DNA of 37,313 nucleotides from a virus. Of this stretch, positions 23,814-31,914 are shown one piece after another; positions within the stretch are counted from its first letter, which is position 1; every line of letters starts with the position of its first letter. The notes beneath the pieces are model-generated. The model saw only the letters and a list, made by a program, of their open reading frames with translations. It was not told the DNA's origin and did no database searches. Where the stretch lies: IMG/VR virus record IMGVR_UViG_3300027770_000127, positions 1-37,313 of that record; one strand, given 5' to 3'. A program made the position numbers and the translations under genes.

Positions 23814-25403
23814 ATGTATAAGCAACTAGCGGAACTATTTGCTGGAAACAATACCCAATACATCCAAGCCACTCTAACGGGTGGTAAGGATGAAAGGGGT
23901 AAGAGAAAAGCAGATTACTTAACCATTCATAAGCCACTAACAGAGGAGATATGGAAAGATCATGTTGATGGTAAAATTGTTATTGGTCTTAAACCAGAAA
24001 GGGAGGATAAAGCTATCTGGGGATGTATAGATATTGATCCAAAAAACTATCAAGATTATTCATCAAAGAAATATGTAGATATAATTACAAATTCAAAATT
24101 ACCTTTAATTCCAGTATTATCTAAATCTGGTGGTTTACACTTATTTTTATTCTTAAAAGATTGGGCTAACATTGATGATATTAAAAAAGTATTAAACAAA
24201 TGGAATACTTTATATTTTTTATCCAATGAAGTGTTCCCTATGAACAAAGCTGTTGGTATGCCATATACCAATGCTGAGTTAACATCTGAATATGCCATAG
24301 CAGAAAATGGTATGGGGATTAATCTTCAATCTTTTATTGCTTTAGCAAATAAAAAGAAAATGAATATTCAGGAATTAAATAATTTTGAAACTCCAACCTA
24401 TGAACCAGAAGCACAGTGGTCTAACTATCCTCCTTGTGTACAAAAATTAATACAAGAGAAATGGAGTGGTAATAATAGAAACAATTTTTTATTCAACGTA
24501 CTTACACTTGAGACTAAAAAGAATCCTTTAATAACTTTAGAAGATTTAGTTAGAATAGGTAAGAATAGAAATAGAGAAATATTTACTATACCATTAGAAG
24601 ATAGAGAAGTAGAGAATACAGCAAAGTCTGTTAAAAAAGGTGGATACTTTTATTTATGTCCAAGTAAACATCCAGAACTAGCTCCTATATGTAATAAAGA
24701 ACTATGTATGACTAGATCATTAGGTATACAAGCTGAAATACCTCAGATCATAGATGAATTTAAAAACCCTATGAAGTCGTTTGATTTAAAAACAACTTAC
24801 TATGAATTTGATTATGATAAACAACATATTGTAATGCAACCAGAAAATATGATTGATGAAAAAGCTTGGAGATTAAAATTAATGAGACATGGAATATTTT
24901 GGAAAACATTACCTAAGTCTAAAGCTAATCCAAATCCATATGAAGTAATGTTATCAGCATTAATGAAAAGATTTGTAGAGAATGAACATTTTAATTATAA
25001 TGATATTGTTGAAGATGAAAGATATCAAACATTAAAAGATTTCTTTGAAGATAAAATAGAACAAGATGATTTTGATAAATTAAAAGACGGTTATATCGTA
25101 TTAGATTCTAAAACAAACATTTGCTATTTTACTAGAGCAACAATAGACAAGTGGCTTAAAGATAAGAAGAGTAAAGTATTTAATTCTACAGTAGATGCAT
25201 TACGTTTATTAAATTGCACTAGGCTAGAATATCATAAAGGTGTTAAGAATGTTTGGAATACTCTTATGCCAAAGTTTATTAATCATCAATCAATAAAAAA
25301 GAGCAACGGAAAAATTAACAATGTAAGTGAAATGGACGATGACTACCACACAGGAAAATTTAGAAATCCAGAAGTTAAAACAAATATACAAAAAGACAGT
25401 TAA
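23814..25403 (+). CDS. AEP-superfamily primase (TOTE/PrimPol-like)
   Basis: A 529-aa protein. The archaeo-eukaryotic primase core is clear: IWGCIDIDP (D73 and D75, the metal-binding DxD), then LPLIPVLSKSGGLHLFLFL (S-x-x-G-x-H, nucleotide-binding His109), and AVGMPYTNAELTSEYA later in the domain. At about 280-297 a CPSKHPELAPICNKELC cluster (C-x3-H-x6-C-x4-C) could bind zinc or an Fe-S cluster. The C-terminal half is helical with winged-helix-like segments and no helicase domain. It makes primers for the PolA encoded downstream. The end overlaps the UvrD gene by 65 nt, unusually long. Confidence 0.8.
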   Translation: MYKQLAELFAGNNTQYIQATLTGGKDERGKRKADYLTIHKPLTEEIWKDHVDGKIVIGLKPEREDKAIWGCIDIDPKNYQDYSSKKYVDIITNSKLPLIPVLSKSGGLHLFLFLKDWANIDDIKKVLNKWNTLYFLSNEVFPMNKAVGMPYTNAELTSEYAIAENGMGINLQSFIALANKKKMNIQELNNFETPTYEPEAQWSNYPPCVQKLIQEKWSGNNRNNFLFNVLTLETKKNPLITLEDLVRIGKNRNREIFTIPLEDREVENTAKSVKKGGYFYLCPSKHPELAPICNKELCMTRSLGIQAEIPQIIDEFKNPMKSFDLKTTYYEFDYDKQHIVMQPENMIDEKAWRLKLMRHGIFWKTLPKSKANPNPYEVMLSALMKRFVENEHFNYNDIVEDERYQTLKDFFEDKIEQDDFDKLKDGYIVLDSKTNICYFTRATIDKWLKDKKSKVFNSTVDALRLLNCTRLEYHKGVKNVWNTLMPKFINHQSIKKSNGKINNVSEMDDDYHTGKFRNPEVKTNIQKDS

Positions 25404-26976
25404 GATATTTGGGCCGCCTGGAACTGGAAAGACATATACTTTAATTGAAAAAGTATTAAAGGGACATATTAAAAGAGGAGTTAATCCTAATAATATTGCT
25501 TTTATATCTTTTACAAATAAAGCAGTGGATACCGCAAAAGATAGAACTCTTGCTACATTTCCAGAATATACAGAAAAGGATTTTTCTAGATTTAAAACAT
25601 TGCACAAATATTGCAGAAAATATTTTGAAGAAGAAATATTTGATATTAAAAATTGTTTAATTGATTTTGCACTAGAAGAAAAGTTTATAAAGTATTCCGA
25701 TAGTAGATTAGAAGATGATAACTTTGTTTATAAAGATTGGTCATTAGGTATATATGATAAATCAAGAAACATGATGAAAGATCCAGTGTCTGTTTATAAA
25801 ATGGAATCTTATAAGAGAGATAACATAGATGTGTTTCAAAGAAAGATATCTACTTACGAGCATTATAAACTTAATGGAAGAGAAAGACCTTTAATTGATT
25901 TACAGGATATGATTGAACGAGCTATCAATGAAGTAACTTTCCCACCATTAGATATTTTAATTTTAGATGAAGCTCAAGATTTTACACCATTACAATGGTC
26001 AGTTATTTATAAGATTGTAGATAATGTTAAACGTGTTTATCTAGCAGGAGATGATGACCAAGCTATATATAAATGGAATGGATCAGACCCAAAGTATTTT
26101 ACTACATATTTTCCAGGCCGAAAAGTCGTATTACATAAAACAAGAAGATTTAATCAAGCTATATATGATTTCTCTCAAATAGTTCGTAGAGGAATATTAG
26201 ATAGCGTAGAGAAAGAATTTGAAACAATTAATAAAGAACAAGGTTATGTAAAACGTTATATGAGTTTTATGGAGATACCCTTTAATGAACTACAAGGTAC
26301 TTGGTATATTTTAGGTAGAGTTACTAAAGTCGTTAATGAATTAAGAATGGGTGCTAAAGCTGCAGGATTGTATTTTGAAGATAGCAAAGAAACTAAATCC
26401 TTTGATCAAAAACAATGGAACGCAATTAAAGCATGGACTGCAATATCAAAAGGAAAATCTATTGATAAGAAGAATGCAGAAAATGTATATAGATTTATAC
26501 GAGAAATTGATAACTCTAATTATAGAGATGAAAAGTTTTGGATAGATCAACCTGATTTTACTACATATGATTTTAAACAATTAAAAGAATGGTGTGGCTT
26601 ATCATTAGATGATGAATTCCAAACAAAAGAATGGTGGTGGGTATTAAGAAGAAACTTTAGTTCTAAACAAAAGATTTACTTCATAAGATTATTAAAGCGA
26701 TATGGGCAAGAACAATTGGACAAGAGACCCCAAATCATTATAGATACTATTCATTCTGTTAAAGGTGGAGAAGCTGATCATGTAATTGTATCAGCTAAAA
26801 ACGATTACGCCTCTGATTTTAATAGAAAGAATAAACAAGACAAAATAGACGAACTAAAAGTTTATTACACAGGGTTCACTAGAGCAAAGAAGACATTACA
26901 TTTGCTTTCAAGTGATAACCAATACAACTATCCTGTTGGTAAAGATTATTTAGTCTACTTACAGGAGAAGAAATGA
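25339..26976 (+). CDS. UvrD/Rep-like superfamily 1 helicase
   Basis: A 545-aa protein from the first in-frame ATG (25339); an upstream GTG at 25327 is possible. Motifs: I FGPPGTGKTYT, Ia FISFTNKAV, II ILILDEAQD, III AGDDDQAIYKWNG, IV TRRFNQAIYDF, V TIHSVKGGEADHV, VI YTGFTRAKKTLHLL. It is shorter than UvrD (about 720 aa), with reduced 1B/2B domains. A 3'-5' helicase is expected, probably serving as the replicative or recombination helicase since no DnaB-type gene is in the window. It overlaps the primase gene and, by 4 nt, the DUF3310 gene. Confidence 0.9.
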   Translation: MTTTQENLEIQKLKQIYKKTVKIFGPPGTGKTYTLIEKVLKGHIKRGVNPNNIAFISFTNKAVDTAKDRTLATFPEYTEKDFSRFKTLHKYCRKYFEEEIFDIKNCLIDFALEEKFIKYSDSRLEDDNFVYKDWSLGIYDKSRNMMKDPVSVYKMESYKRDNIDVFQRKISTYEHYKLNGRERPLIDLQDMIERAINEVTFPPLDILILDEAQDFTPLQWSVIYKIVDNVKRVYLAGDDDQAIYKWNGSDPKYFTTYFPGRKVVLHKTRRFNQAIYDFSQIVRRGILDSVEKEFETINKEQGYVKRYMSFMEIPFNELQGTWYILGRVTKVVNELRMGAKAAGLYFEDSKETKSFDQKQWNAIKAWTAISKGKSIDKKNAENVYRFIREIDNSNYRDEKFWIDQPDFTTYDFKQLKEWCGLSLDDEFQTKEWWWVLRRNFSSKQKIYFIRLLKRYGQEQLDKRPQIIIDTIHSVKGGEADHVIVSAKNDYASDFNRKNKQDKIDELKVYYTGFTRAKKTLHLLSSDNQYNYPVGKDYLVYLQEKK

Positions 26977-27188
26977 GTAATAAAGCATTTTTTAAACAAG
27001 TTGGTGGGGCACATTATAAAAAGTATGCCATACAACCATCTCAGTTCATTAATAAAAACAAAATATTGTTTGCAGAGGGTAATATAATAAAGTATATATG
27101 TCGGCACCAAGATAAAGGAAAGAAACAAGATTTGCTTAAAGCAATACAATATATCGAAATGATTATAGAAAGGGACTACAATGACTAG
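26973..27188 (+). CDS. DUF3310 family protein (SaV-like)
   Basis: A 71-aa protein with the family core GGAHYKKYAIQPSQFI, NIIKYICRHQDKGKKQDLLKAIQYIE. These small phage proteins are often annotated as nucleotide kinase-like but the biochemical role is not established. SD AGGAG lies upstream; it overlaps the helicase by 4 nt and polA by 8 nt, so translation is coupled to the replication enzymes. Confidence 0.85.
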   Translation: MSNKAFFKQVGGAHYKKYAIQPSQFINKNKILFAEGNIIKYICRHQDKGKKQDLLKAIQYIEMIIERDYND

Positions 27189-29049
27189 CCTACAACTATC
27201 AATGACGTTTAAGAAAAGCATTTGGTCGTGTCCAAGTGAATATAAAGATTTATCTTCATACCCAGAAATTGCAATTGACTTAGAAACAAGAGACGAGGGA
27301 ATTACTAAAGGACTAGGTGCTGGTTGGGCAACTAATAACGGAGAAGTAATTGGTTTTGCAGTAGCCGTAGATGGATGGCAGGGTTATTATCCATTCAATC
27401 ATTTTGGTGGTGGTAACATGGTTCCTGAACAAGTTCTTAAATATATTAAGAGTGTTTGTGCATTACCTAATAAAAAAATATTTCATAATGCTCAGTACGA
27501 TTTAGGTTGGCTACAAGCTATGGGTATGACTGTTAATGGCGTTATTATTGATACCATGATAGCGGCTGCTCTTATAGATGAGAATAGATGGTCTTATTCA
27601 TTAAATAATATATCTAAAGATTACTTAGGTGAGATTAAAGCTGAAACTGATTTAAATGAAGCGGCTAAAGATCATGGTATTGATTCTAAATCTGAGATGT
27701 GGAAATTACCAGCAGAGCATGTTGGTTTCTATGCGGAACAAGATGCACGGCTCACGTACCTATTATGGCAACGATTTAAACATGAAATCGTAACTCAGAA
27801 TCTAACTACAATATGGGAATTAGAATCTAAAATACTTCCAATATTAATTAAGATGCGCCAAAGAGGTGTTAGAGTTGATGTTGATAAAGCAAGTAGATTA
27901 ACTGTAGAGTTTGCGGCGCAGGAAAAAGTAATACTACATAAAATTAATAAGCTTGTTGGTAAAGATGTAGATATTTGGGCGGCAAGACAAATAGGAGAAG
28001 CTTTTGATAAATTAAAGATTGAATATCCTAGAACTGAAAATACAGGTGCACCATCCTTTACACAAAACTGGTTGCACAATTCTAAACATCAAATCTCACA
28101 ACTGATTGTACAAGCAAGAGAAATTAATAAATTTCATAATACTTTCCTTGCAAATATTTTAAAGTATGAACATAAAGGAAGAGTTCATGCAGAGATTAAT
28201 CAATTAAGATCAGATCAAGGGGGAACAGTATCTGGTCGTATTTCTATGTCTAACCCAAATCTACAACAACTTCCTGCACGTAATAAAGAATTTGCTAAAA
28301 AGATTAGAGGCTTATTCTTACCAGAAGAAGATCATAAGTGGGGTTCATTTGATTATTCACAACAAGAACCTAGAATGGTTGTTCACTATGCGGCTTCCAT
28401 TGGCGAGGGTTATGCGGGTTCACAAGAACTAGTTAGAGCTTATGAAAATGCTTCGGCAGACTTTCACCAAACAATTGCAGAATTAGTTGGTATTGAAAGA
28501 TCTCAAGCTAAAACTATTGGACTTGGATTAATGTATGGTATGGGAAAAAATAAACTGGCCAACTCTTTAGGACTATCCAAAGAAGAAGCAGAAATACTAA
28601 TATCAAAATATAATCGTAAAGTTCCATTTGTAAAACAATTATCTGATAGATGTATGAAAAAAGCAAACGATGAGGGTGTTATTCGTACTAAGAAAGGTAG
28701 AAAATGTAGATTTGATATGTGGGAAACCAGAGACTTTGGTATTCATACTGCTGAAACATTTGAAAACGCTGTTGCTAAATATGGTAAAGACGGAATTAAA
28801 CGTGCCTTTACATATAAAGCATTAAATAGATTGATACAAGGATCAGCTGCCGATCAAACTAAACAAGCAATCGTATCTTGTTATGAACAAGGCTATCTTC
28901 CTATATTGCAAATTCACGATGAATTATGTTTTAATGTAAAAGCTGGAGATGAATTGAAAATAAAAGAAATCATGGAAACGTGTATGGAGTTTAAAGTACC
29001 GAGTGTTGTAGATATAAGCATAGGAGATGACTTTGGACAAGCTAGCTAA
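27181..29049 (+). CDS. polA: DNA polymerase family A with 3'-5' exonuclease
   Basis: A 622-aa protein. The exonuclease domain has AIDLETR (D33, E35), HNAQYDLGWL and YAEQDARLTYL (DEDDy type), so proofreading should be active. The polymerase domain has motif A SFDYSQQEPRM, motif B RSQAKTIGLGLMYG (R440, K444, Y452) and motif C LQIHDEL (His about 579). There is no 5'-3' exonuclease domain. The residue equivalent to E. coli Phe762 is Leu448, a variant discussed for marine phages with slower or temperate-like replication. A heptamer repeat is embedded next to exonuclease motif III (27746). It overlaps 29027 by 23 nt. Confidence 0.95.
   Translation: MTSLQLSMTFKKSIWSCPSEYKDLSSYPEIAIDLETRDEGITKGLGAGWATNNGEVIGFAVAVDGWQGYYPFNHFGGGNMVPEQVLKYIKSVCALPNKKIFHNAQYDLGWLQAMGMTVNGVIIDTMIAAALIDENRWSYSLNNISKDYLGEIKAETDLNEAAKDHGIDSKSEMWKLPAEHVGFYAEQDARLTYLLWQRFKHEIVTQNLTTIWELESKILPILIKMRQRGVRVDVDKASRLTVEFAAQEKVILHKINKLVGKDVDIWAARQIGEAFDKLKIEYPRTENTGAPSFTQNWLHNSKHQISQLIVQAREINKFHNTFLANILKYEHKGRVHAEINQLRSDQGGTVSGRISMSNPNLQQLPARNKEFAKKIRGLFLPEEDHKWGSFDYSQQEPRMVVHYAASIGEGYAGSQELVRAYENASADFHQTIAELVGIERSQAKTIGLGLMYGMGKNKLANSLGLSKEEAEILISKYNRKVPFVKQLSDRCMKKANDEGVIRTKKGRKCRFDMWETRDFGIHTAETFENAVAKYGKDGIKRAFTYKALNRLIQGSAADQTKQAIVSCYEQGYLPILQIHDELCFNVKAGDELKIKEIMETCMEFKVPSVVDISIGDDFGQAS
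27746..27760 (+). repeat. CACGG heptamer repeat, two units
   Basis: CACGGCTCACGTACC within polA, encoding ARLTY beside exonuclease motif III. One exact core and one CACGT variant, followed by ACC as at 13963 and 19270. Confidence 0.5.
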
Positions 29050-29491
29050 GACCAAGCACCACGACTCACGGATCATTGTACATCCATTTTATCAACTATT
29101 TCCAATGAGATTAGAGTTATTATGGTTTGATGATGTAAAACAAATACATACTGCTCATAATGATTTTAAACAAACTGTTAAATTCTCTATGGGGCAAGAG
29201 GGATTGTTATGTCCTATGGTTGTTGATTGGAATAACGATGTTAGAAATGGCGCTAATAGATTTGCAGTATTAAAAAAAGGTAAACTTGCTGATGGTAGTT
29301 TATTTTATAAAGCCAAAACACCAGAAGAAGTTAATTTTCTTGGTAGATTAAATGTAGCTGTTTGGGAAAGACATATTGCTAAAAAAACAGTAACGGATTT
29401 CCAATTCTTATTTGAAGGAAAAATGAAAAAATACACAGAGAAGTGTCTTCATCTCTTTACAGAGAACGTAATAAAATTAAAACAAACTTAA
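29027..29491 (+). CDS. Unknown protein, possible ParB/Srx-like fold
   Basis: A 154-aa protein. A central segment (KQTVKFSMGQEGLLCPMVVDWNNDV followed by NGANRFAVLKKG) resembles the 'eGllxPixVd...nGxxRxxxlkk' pattern of ParB/sulfiredoxin-like nuclease domains. The rest is unrecognised. It starts within the end of polA (23-nt overlap), so co-translated with it. A role in DNA metabolism is inferred only from this. The last 4 bases overlap the convergent gene 29488-29703. Confidence 0.5.
   Translation: MTLDKLAKTKHHDSRIIVHPFYQLFPMRLELLWFDDVKQIHTAHNDFKQTVKFSMGQEGLLCPMVVDWNNDVRNGANRFAVLKKGKLADGSLFYKAKTPEEVNFLGRLNVAVWERHIAKKTVTDFQFLFEGKMKKYTEKCLHLFTENVIKLKQT
29060..29074 (+). repeat. CACGG heptamer repeat, two units
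   Basis: CACGACTCACGGATC just after the polA stop, within the next ORF but in a different codon frame (HDSRI) from the polA copy. Confidence 0.5.
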
Positions 29492-29703
29492 GAAGCGATA
29501 TAATTTATATCTTCTTCTTCGTTTTTTAATCTAGAAATTTCGTCACGTATTGCTTGAACTCTTAATTGTTTTTTAAGTTCTTTCAATTCAAGTTCAATTT
29601 TTAACATGTCGATAGTTTCTTTTCCTTGATCAAGAAATTGTTGATTCCATTTAGATTCAAGAATCATTTTTCTTGCCAACAAGGCTTCACTATTTAGAAA
29701 CAT
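29488..29703 (-). CDS. Small coiled-coil protein, unknown
   Basis: A 71-aa protein, almost entirely one long charged helix (TIDMLKIELELKELKKQLRV, EISRLKNEEED), likely a coiled-coil dimer. It overlaps its upstream - neighbour by 14 nt, forming a two-gene unit between + operons. Function unknown. Confidence 0.6.
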   Translation of the reverse strand: MFLNSEALLARKMILESKWNQQFLDQGKETIDMLKIELELKELKKQLRVQAIRDEISRLKNEEEDINYIAS

Positions 29704-29923
29704 TTAGTTCCTCATATGTTATAAACATCTTTGATGGCGAATACGTGATTTCTTTTGTCATCTTGTATTTACCATCATTGAGTTCTTTTACGAAATTATT
29801 CCTAGAATCCTCATCGTTGGAAGCCCATACGTCATGACTAATACAATGACCAGCATATCTAACGTGGTATCTATATAACTTCATGTCATATCTTATCATA
29901 TCTTTGCTATCGTGGGCAATCAT
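29690..29923 (-). CDS. Small unknown protein, aromatic-rich
   Basis: A 77-aa protein at the longest start; later Met codons (IRYDMKLYRYHVRY) are possible starts because no Shine-Dalgarno is visible at 29923. The sequence (YHVRYAGHCISHDVWASNDED, TYEELNVSK) suggests a compact alpha/beta protein. It is first gene of the - pair and diverges from the 30008 gene. Unknown function. Confidence 0.55.
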   Translation of the reverse strand: MIAHDSKDMIRYDMKLYRYHVRYAGHCISHDVWASNDEDSRNNFVKELNDGKYKMTKEITYSPSKMFITYEELNVSK

Positions 29924-29956
29924 TAAAAAATGGCTTGTTTATTGGTCTTTTAGGCA

Positions 29957-29983
29957 TTGACACGCACTTGTGAACAATATACT
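29957..29983 (+). promoter_or_regulatory. Promoter for the small + operon
   Basis: Consensus TTGACA (29957-29962) and TATACT (29978-29983) with a 15-nt spacer, in the divergent gap before the ATG at 30008. AAAGGA (29996-30001) lies 6 nt before that ATG. Confidence 0.5.
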
Positions 29984-30007
29984 TATTAAGATTCTAAAGG
30001 AAATAAT

Positions 30008-30199
30008 ATGGATATTACAAAATGGAAAAGTGTCGCTATGCGAATTAATGATTATAAAATACTAAGAGCATTGTGTGATGAAAAATTTAGAAACCCCGCA
30101 TCAATGATTTCAAAACTTACACATGACTACGTAAAATTTAGAGCAAATAAAAGTAAAATGACTATTGATGCTTATTTAAAAAAATTATTAAAAAAATGA
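30008..30199 (+). CDS. Small basic protein, possible ribbon-helix-helix
   Basis: A 63-aa protein. A beta strand (KSVAMRIND) followed by two helices (YKILRALCDEKF, NPASMISKLTHDYVKF) matches the order of a ribbon-helix-helix DNA-binding domain, with a basic tail (LKKLLKK). As the first gene after a divergent promoter it could be a regulator. The fold is inferred by eye. The stop overlaps the next ATG (ATGA). Confidence 0.55.
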   Translation: MDITKWKSVAMRINDYKILRALCDEKFRNPASMISKLTHDYVKFRANKSKMTIDAYLKKLLKK

Positions 30200-30291
30200 T
30201 TGAATTAATAAAAAATTTATATTGGTATGAATATACTTTTATAGTTTTATGTATTCTTATTGTTTTTATATATTATTCAAATGAAAGATAA
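30196..30291 (+). CDS. 31-aa single-span membrane peptide
   Basis: ATG at 30196 overlaps the previous stop by 4 nt; TAA at 30289-30291. The sequence MIELIKNLYWYEYTFIVLCI plus LIVFIYYSNER is one hydrophobic segment with charged ends, compatible with an inner-membrane micropeptide. Supported by the ATGA overlap upstream and by the following gene starting 11 nt before its end. Confidence 0.6.
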   Translation: MIELIKNLYWYEYTFIVLCILIVFIYYSNER

Positions 30292-30535
30292 AAAATTAAA
30301 TATATTACAACACGCTAGATTATTTAATATCTACAAAGAATTATTAAGTTATATTCGTCATTTATTAAACAAATATGAAGACGAGCAATTAGTTGCTTCT
30401 ACATTACTTTCACAAGGACTTAGATTATATCGTGGTGTTTTAGATGATAAAAGTTTTAATGAATTATTAGATACAGTAATTAGAGACGCTAAGTTGATAA
30501 AGCCAATAGAAAAACATGAAAAATCAATCAACTGA
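30281..30535 (+). CDS. Small helical protein, unknown
   Basis: An 84-aa protein from ATG at 30281 (an upstream TTG would add 7 residues overlapping the membrane peptide). Helical and charged: ILQHARLFNIYKELLSYIRH, DEQLVASTLLSQGLRLYR, FNELLDTVIRDAKLI. No known domain. It overlaps both neighbours, consistent with an operon. Confidence 0.6.
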   Translation: MKDKKLNILQHARLFNIYKELLSYIRHLLNKYEDEQLVASTLLSQGLRLYRGVLDDKSFNELLDTVIRDAKLIKPIEKHEKSIN

Positions 30536-30770
30536 TTTACATAAATCATTACAAATTTGTGCTAGAAAACTTTCTATTGAAGATTACGCATTAGTATCGG
30601 GTACTCTATTCCAATTACATTGTGGTTATAGCTTTGGTTATAAAAAACATGACCAACAATTCTTGACAGATATTCATTTTATATGGAAAATTAATCATAA
30701 AAAAAGTATTCAAAAACAAGCAAAAATACTAAATTTAAGAGTAGTTAAGGGTGGAAAAAATGAAAAATAA
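30516..30770 (+). CDS. Small basic protein, unknown
   Basis: An 84-aa protein starting 20 nt before the end of the previous gene. Contains SLQICARKLSIEDYALVSGT and a basic C-terminus (KSIQKQAKILNLRVVKGGKN). Possibly nucleic-acid binding by charge only. It overlaps the next gene's start. Confidence 0.55.
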   Translation: MKNQSTDLHKSLQICARKLSIEDYALVSGTLFQLHCGYSFGYKKHDQQFLTDIHFIWKINHKKSIQKQAKILNLRVVKGGKNEK

Positions 30771-30969
30771 CCATTACAATATAGTAATGAACGATAGATT
30801 TGAGGAATTTACACTGAAAGGAAAGCATTGGTCTGGACAGCAAATCTCAGAATTGATAGAGGATGTACATGACGATTACAATTTTTACCTCAAGACAAGA
30901 GAAAGTCCAGAAATAACATTATATTACCGTGACTTACTCTCTTACCTTATTAAAAATTATGGGCATTGA
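30760..30969 (+). CDS. Small acidic protein, unknown
   Basis: A 69-aa protein from ATG at 30760, chosen because AAGGG lies 8 nt upstream; a GTG at 30751 would add 3 residues. Sequence HWSGQQISELIEDVHDDYNF suggests a helical fold. It overlaps the next gene by 11 nt. No recognised function. Confidence 0.6.
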   Translation: MKNNHYNIVMNDRFEEFTLKGKHWSGQQISELIEDVHDDYNFYLKTRESPEITLYYRDLLSYLIKNYGH

Positions 30970-31393
30970 ATTTGCCACCATTTCTCTTAGAACAGACGAA
31001 CTAGTACCTGAACAAAAACTTTGGCGAGGTGTGTTAGTAAACGCTTTAGAAGATACTTTAATTAAACAATCAGATAGAAAATCAAGCATTTATAAAATTA
31101 ATGCTCATGAATGGATAATGCTTTCAGATCATAACTTTGAAGACGTTTGTTATTGGTCTGGTTTTGAACCAAACAAAGTAAAAGAAAAATATGTAGGTGC
31201 TATTGAACGTGGAGATATTTCATTTAATCAAAGACAAGTTGCTTGGGCTAAGTATTACAAACAATATGTTATATATAAAAAATCAAAAGATACTGATTCT
31301 AAAAAATATCATAGAAAAAGATTAGAATATTTAAGAAACACTGTAAAAGATGCAACTACAGCTCTTTTCACTTGTATATTTATTACCGCATAG
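30959..31393 (+). CDS. 144-aa phage protein, unknown family
   Basis: Start placed at ATG 30959 (MGIEFATISLRTDE), which overlaps the upstream stop; a longer ORF start at 30929 would lie deep in the previous gene. Conserved-looking block EQKLWRGVLVNALEDTLIKQ, WIMLSDHNFEDVCYWSGFEP and a basic C-terminal half with a Lys/Arg/Tyr-rich helix (YKKSKDTDSKKYHRKRLEYL). The acidic N-terminal and basic C-terminal halves might suggest nucleic-acid or protein inhibition, but this is speculative. Confidence 0.65.
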   Translation: MGIEFATISLRTDELVPEQKLWRGVLVNALEDTLIKQSDRKSSIYKINAHEWIMLSDHNFEDVCYWSGFEPNKVKEKYVGAIERGDISFNQRQVAWAKYYKQYVIYKKSKDTDSKKYHRKRLEYLRNTVKDATTALFTCIFITA

Positions 31394-31443
31394 GCTTGAT
31401 CCCATATTCATGAATGCACATAATGCGTTCGAAAGGAGATCTC

Positions 31444-31578
31444 ATGGCTAAAAAAAAAGAAACAATTCAAGACATCCTAGATAGAATCAATGAAGACATT
31501 GAGAATATCAGAGAAAAAGTTGAGATTTTAGAATCTGAAGAAGATTCTGATTTTGATGACGAAGAAGACGAAGAATAA
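31444..31578 (+). CDS. 44-aa coiled-coil protein with acidic tail
   Basis: ATG at 31444 with a strong SD (AAGGAG, 31433-31438, 5 nt spacing); TAA at 31576-31578. MAKKKETIQDILDRINEDIE is a basic-start helix, then ENIREKVEILESEED coiled coil, and the last 13 residues are mostly Asp/Glu. Acidic-tailed small proteins can act as DNA mimics or bind basic proteins; not shown here. Last gene of the + operon. Confidence 0.75.
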   Translation: MAKKKETIQDILDRINEDIENIREKVEILESEEDSDFDDEEDEE

Positions 31579-31587
31579 AAAGTAGTG

Positions 31588-31629
31588 TATAATTGGGGGT
31601 AGTTAAAGTTCCTAAATTCTAACTACCCC
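31588..31629. terminator. Convergent-operon stem-loop with TATAAT at its edge
   Basis: A perfect 10-bp stem (GGGGTAGTTA, 31596-31605, with 31620-31629) and 14-nt loop between the + operon end (31578) and the - operon end (31694), best read as a bidirectional terminator. TATAAT (31588-31593) sits 2 nt upstream, an arrangement also seen at 4558 and 12669. A second small dyad (ACACGT/ACGTGT, about 31634-31647) follows. Confidence 0.65.
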
Positions 31630-31693
31630 ACCGACACGTTTACGTGTGCATTGTACGTCTACTTAATGGAGCAAAATAGACATACAAAGATCG

Positions 31694-31861
31694 TTATGGT
31701 TTCATACTGCGCCACTCTTGAAACTTCTCGTCCCAAGTCTTTTCATTACGCAGTTTCCAAAAAACTCTAAATCTTTCCGACAAAGTAATTCTATGTTCGT
31801 ATCTATTCTTATTCATATACCAAAAGAAATTACTTGTCCAACGTTTTATTATAGTACACAT
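31694..31861 (-). CDS. Small basic aromatic-rich protein, 55 aa
   Basis: ATG at 31861-31859, 13 nt before the upstream peptide ends; TAA at 31696-31694. MCTIIKRWTSNFFWYMNKNR start, then ITLSERFRVFWKLRNEKTWD, ending EWRSMKP. Many Trp/Phe/Arg. No known function. Last gene of the long - operon, just before the terminator. Confidence 0.6.
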   Translation of the reverse strand: MCTIIKRWTSNFFWYMNKNRYEHRITLSERFRVFWKLRNEKTWDEKFQEWRSMKP

Positions 31862-31914
31862 AATATAGTTATTGCTAAAAATATTATAAACATTGCATAG
31901 TCATGTCCACTCAT
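31849..31914 (-). CDS. 21-aa membrane micropeptide
   Basis: ATG at 31914-31912 overlaps the stop of 31911-32048 (ATGA); TAA at 31851-31849. MSGHDYAMFIIFLAITILCVL is a short polar head and one hydrophobic span. AAAGGA lies 7 nt upstream. Real by overlap and SD, but very short. Confidence 0.5.
   Translation of the reverse strand: MSGHDYAMFIIFLAITILCVL

Noticed and set aside
23814-26976. TOTE-type conflict (defence) system
   Set aside because: Primase and helicase are separate genes inside a normal phage replication operon, without the fused nuclease domain expected of TOTE systems.
31718-31900. 60-aa + strand ORF in the convergent gap
   Set aside because: Antisense to the 55-aa - gene (31694-31861), which has coupling and fits the operon direction.
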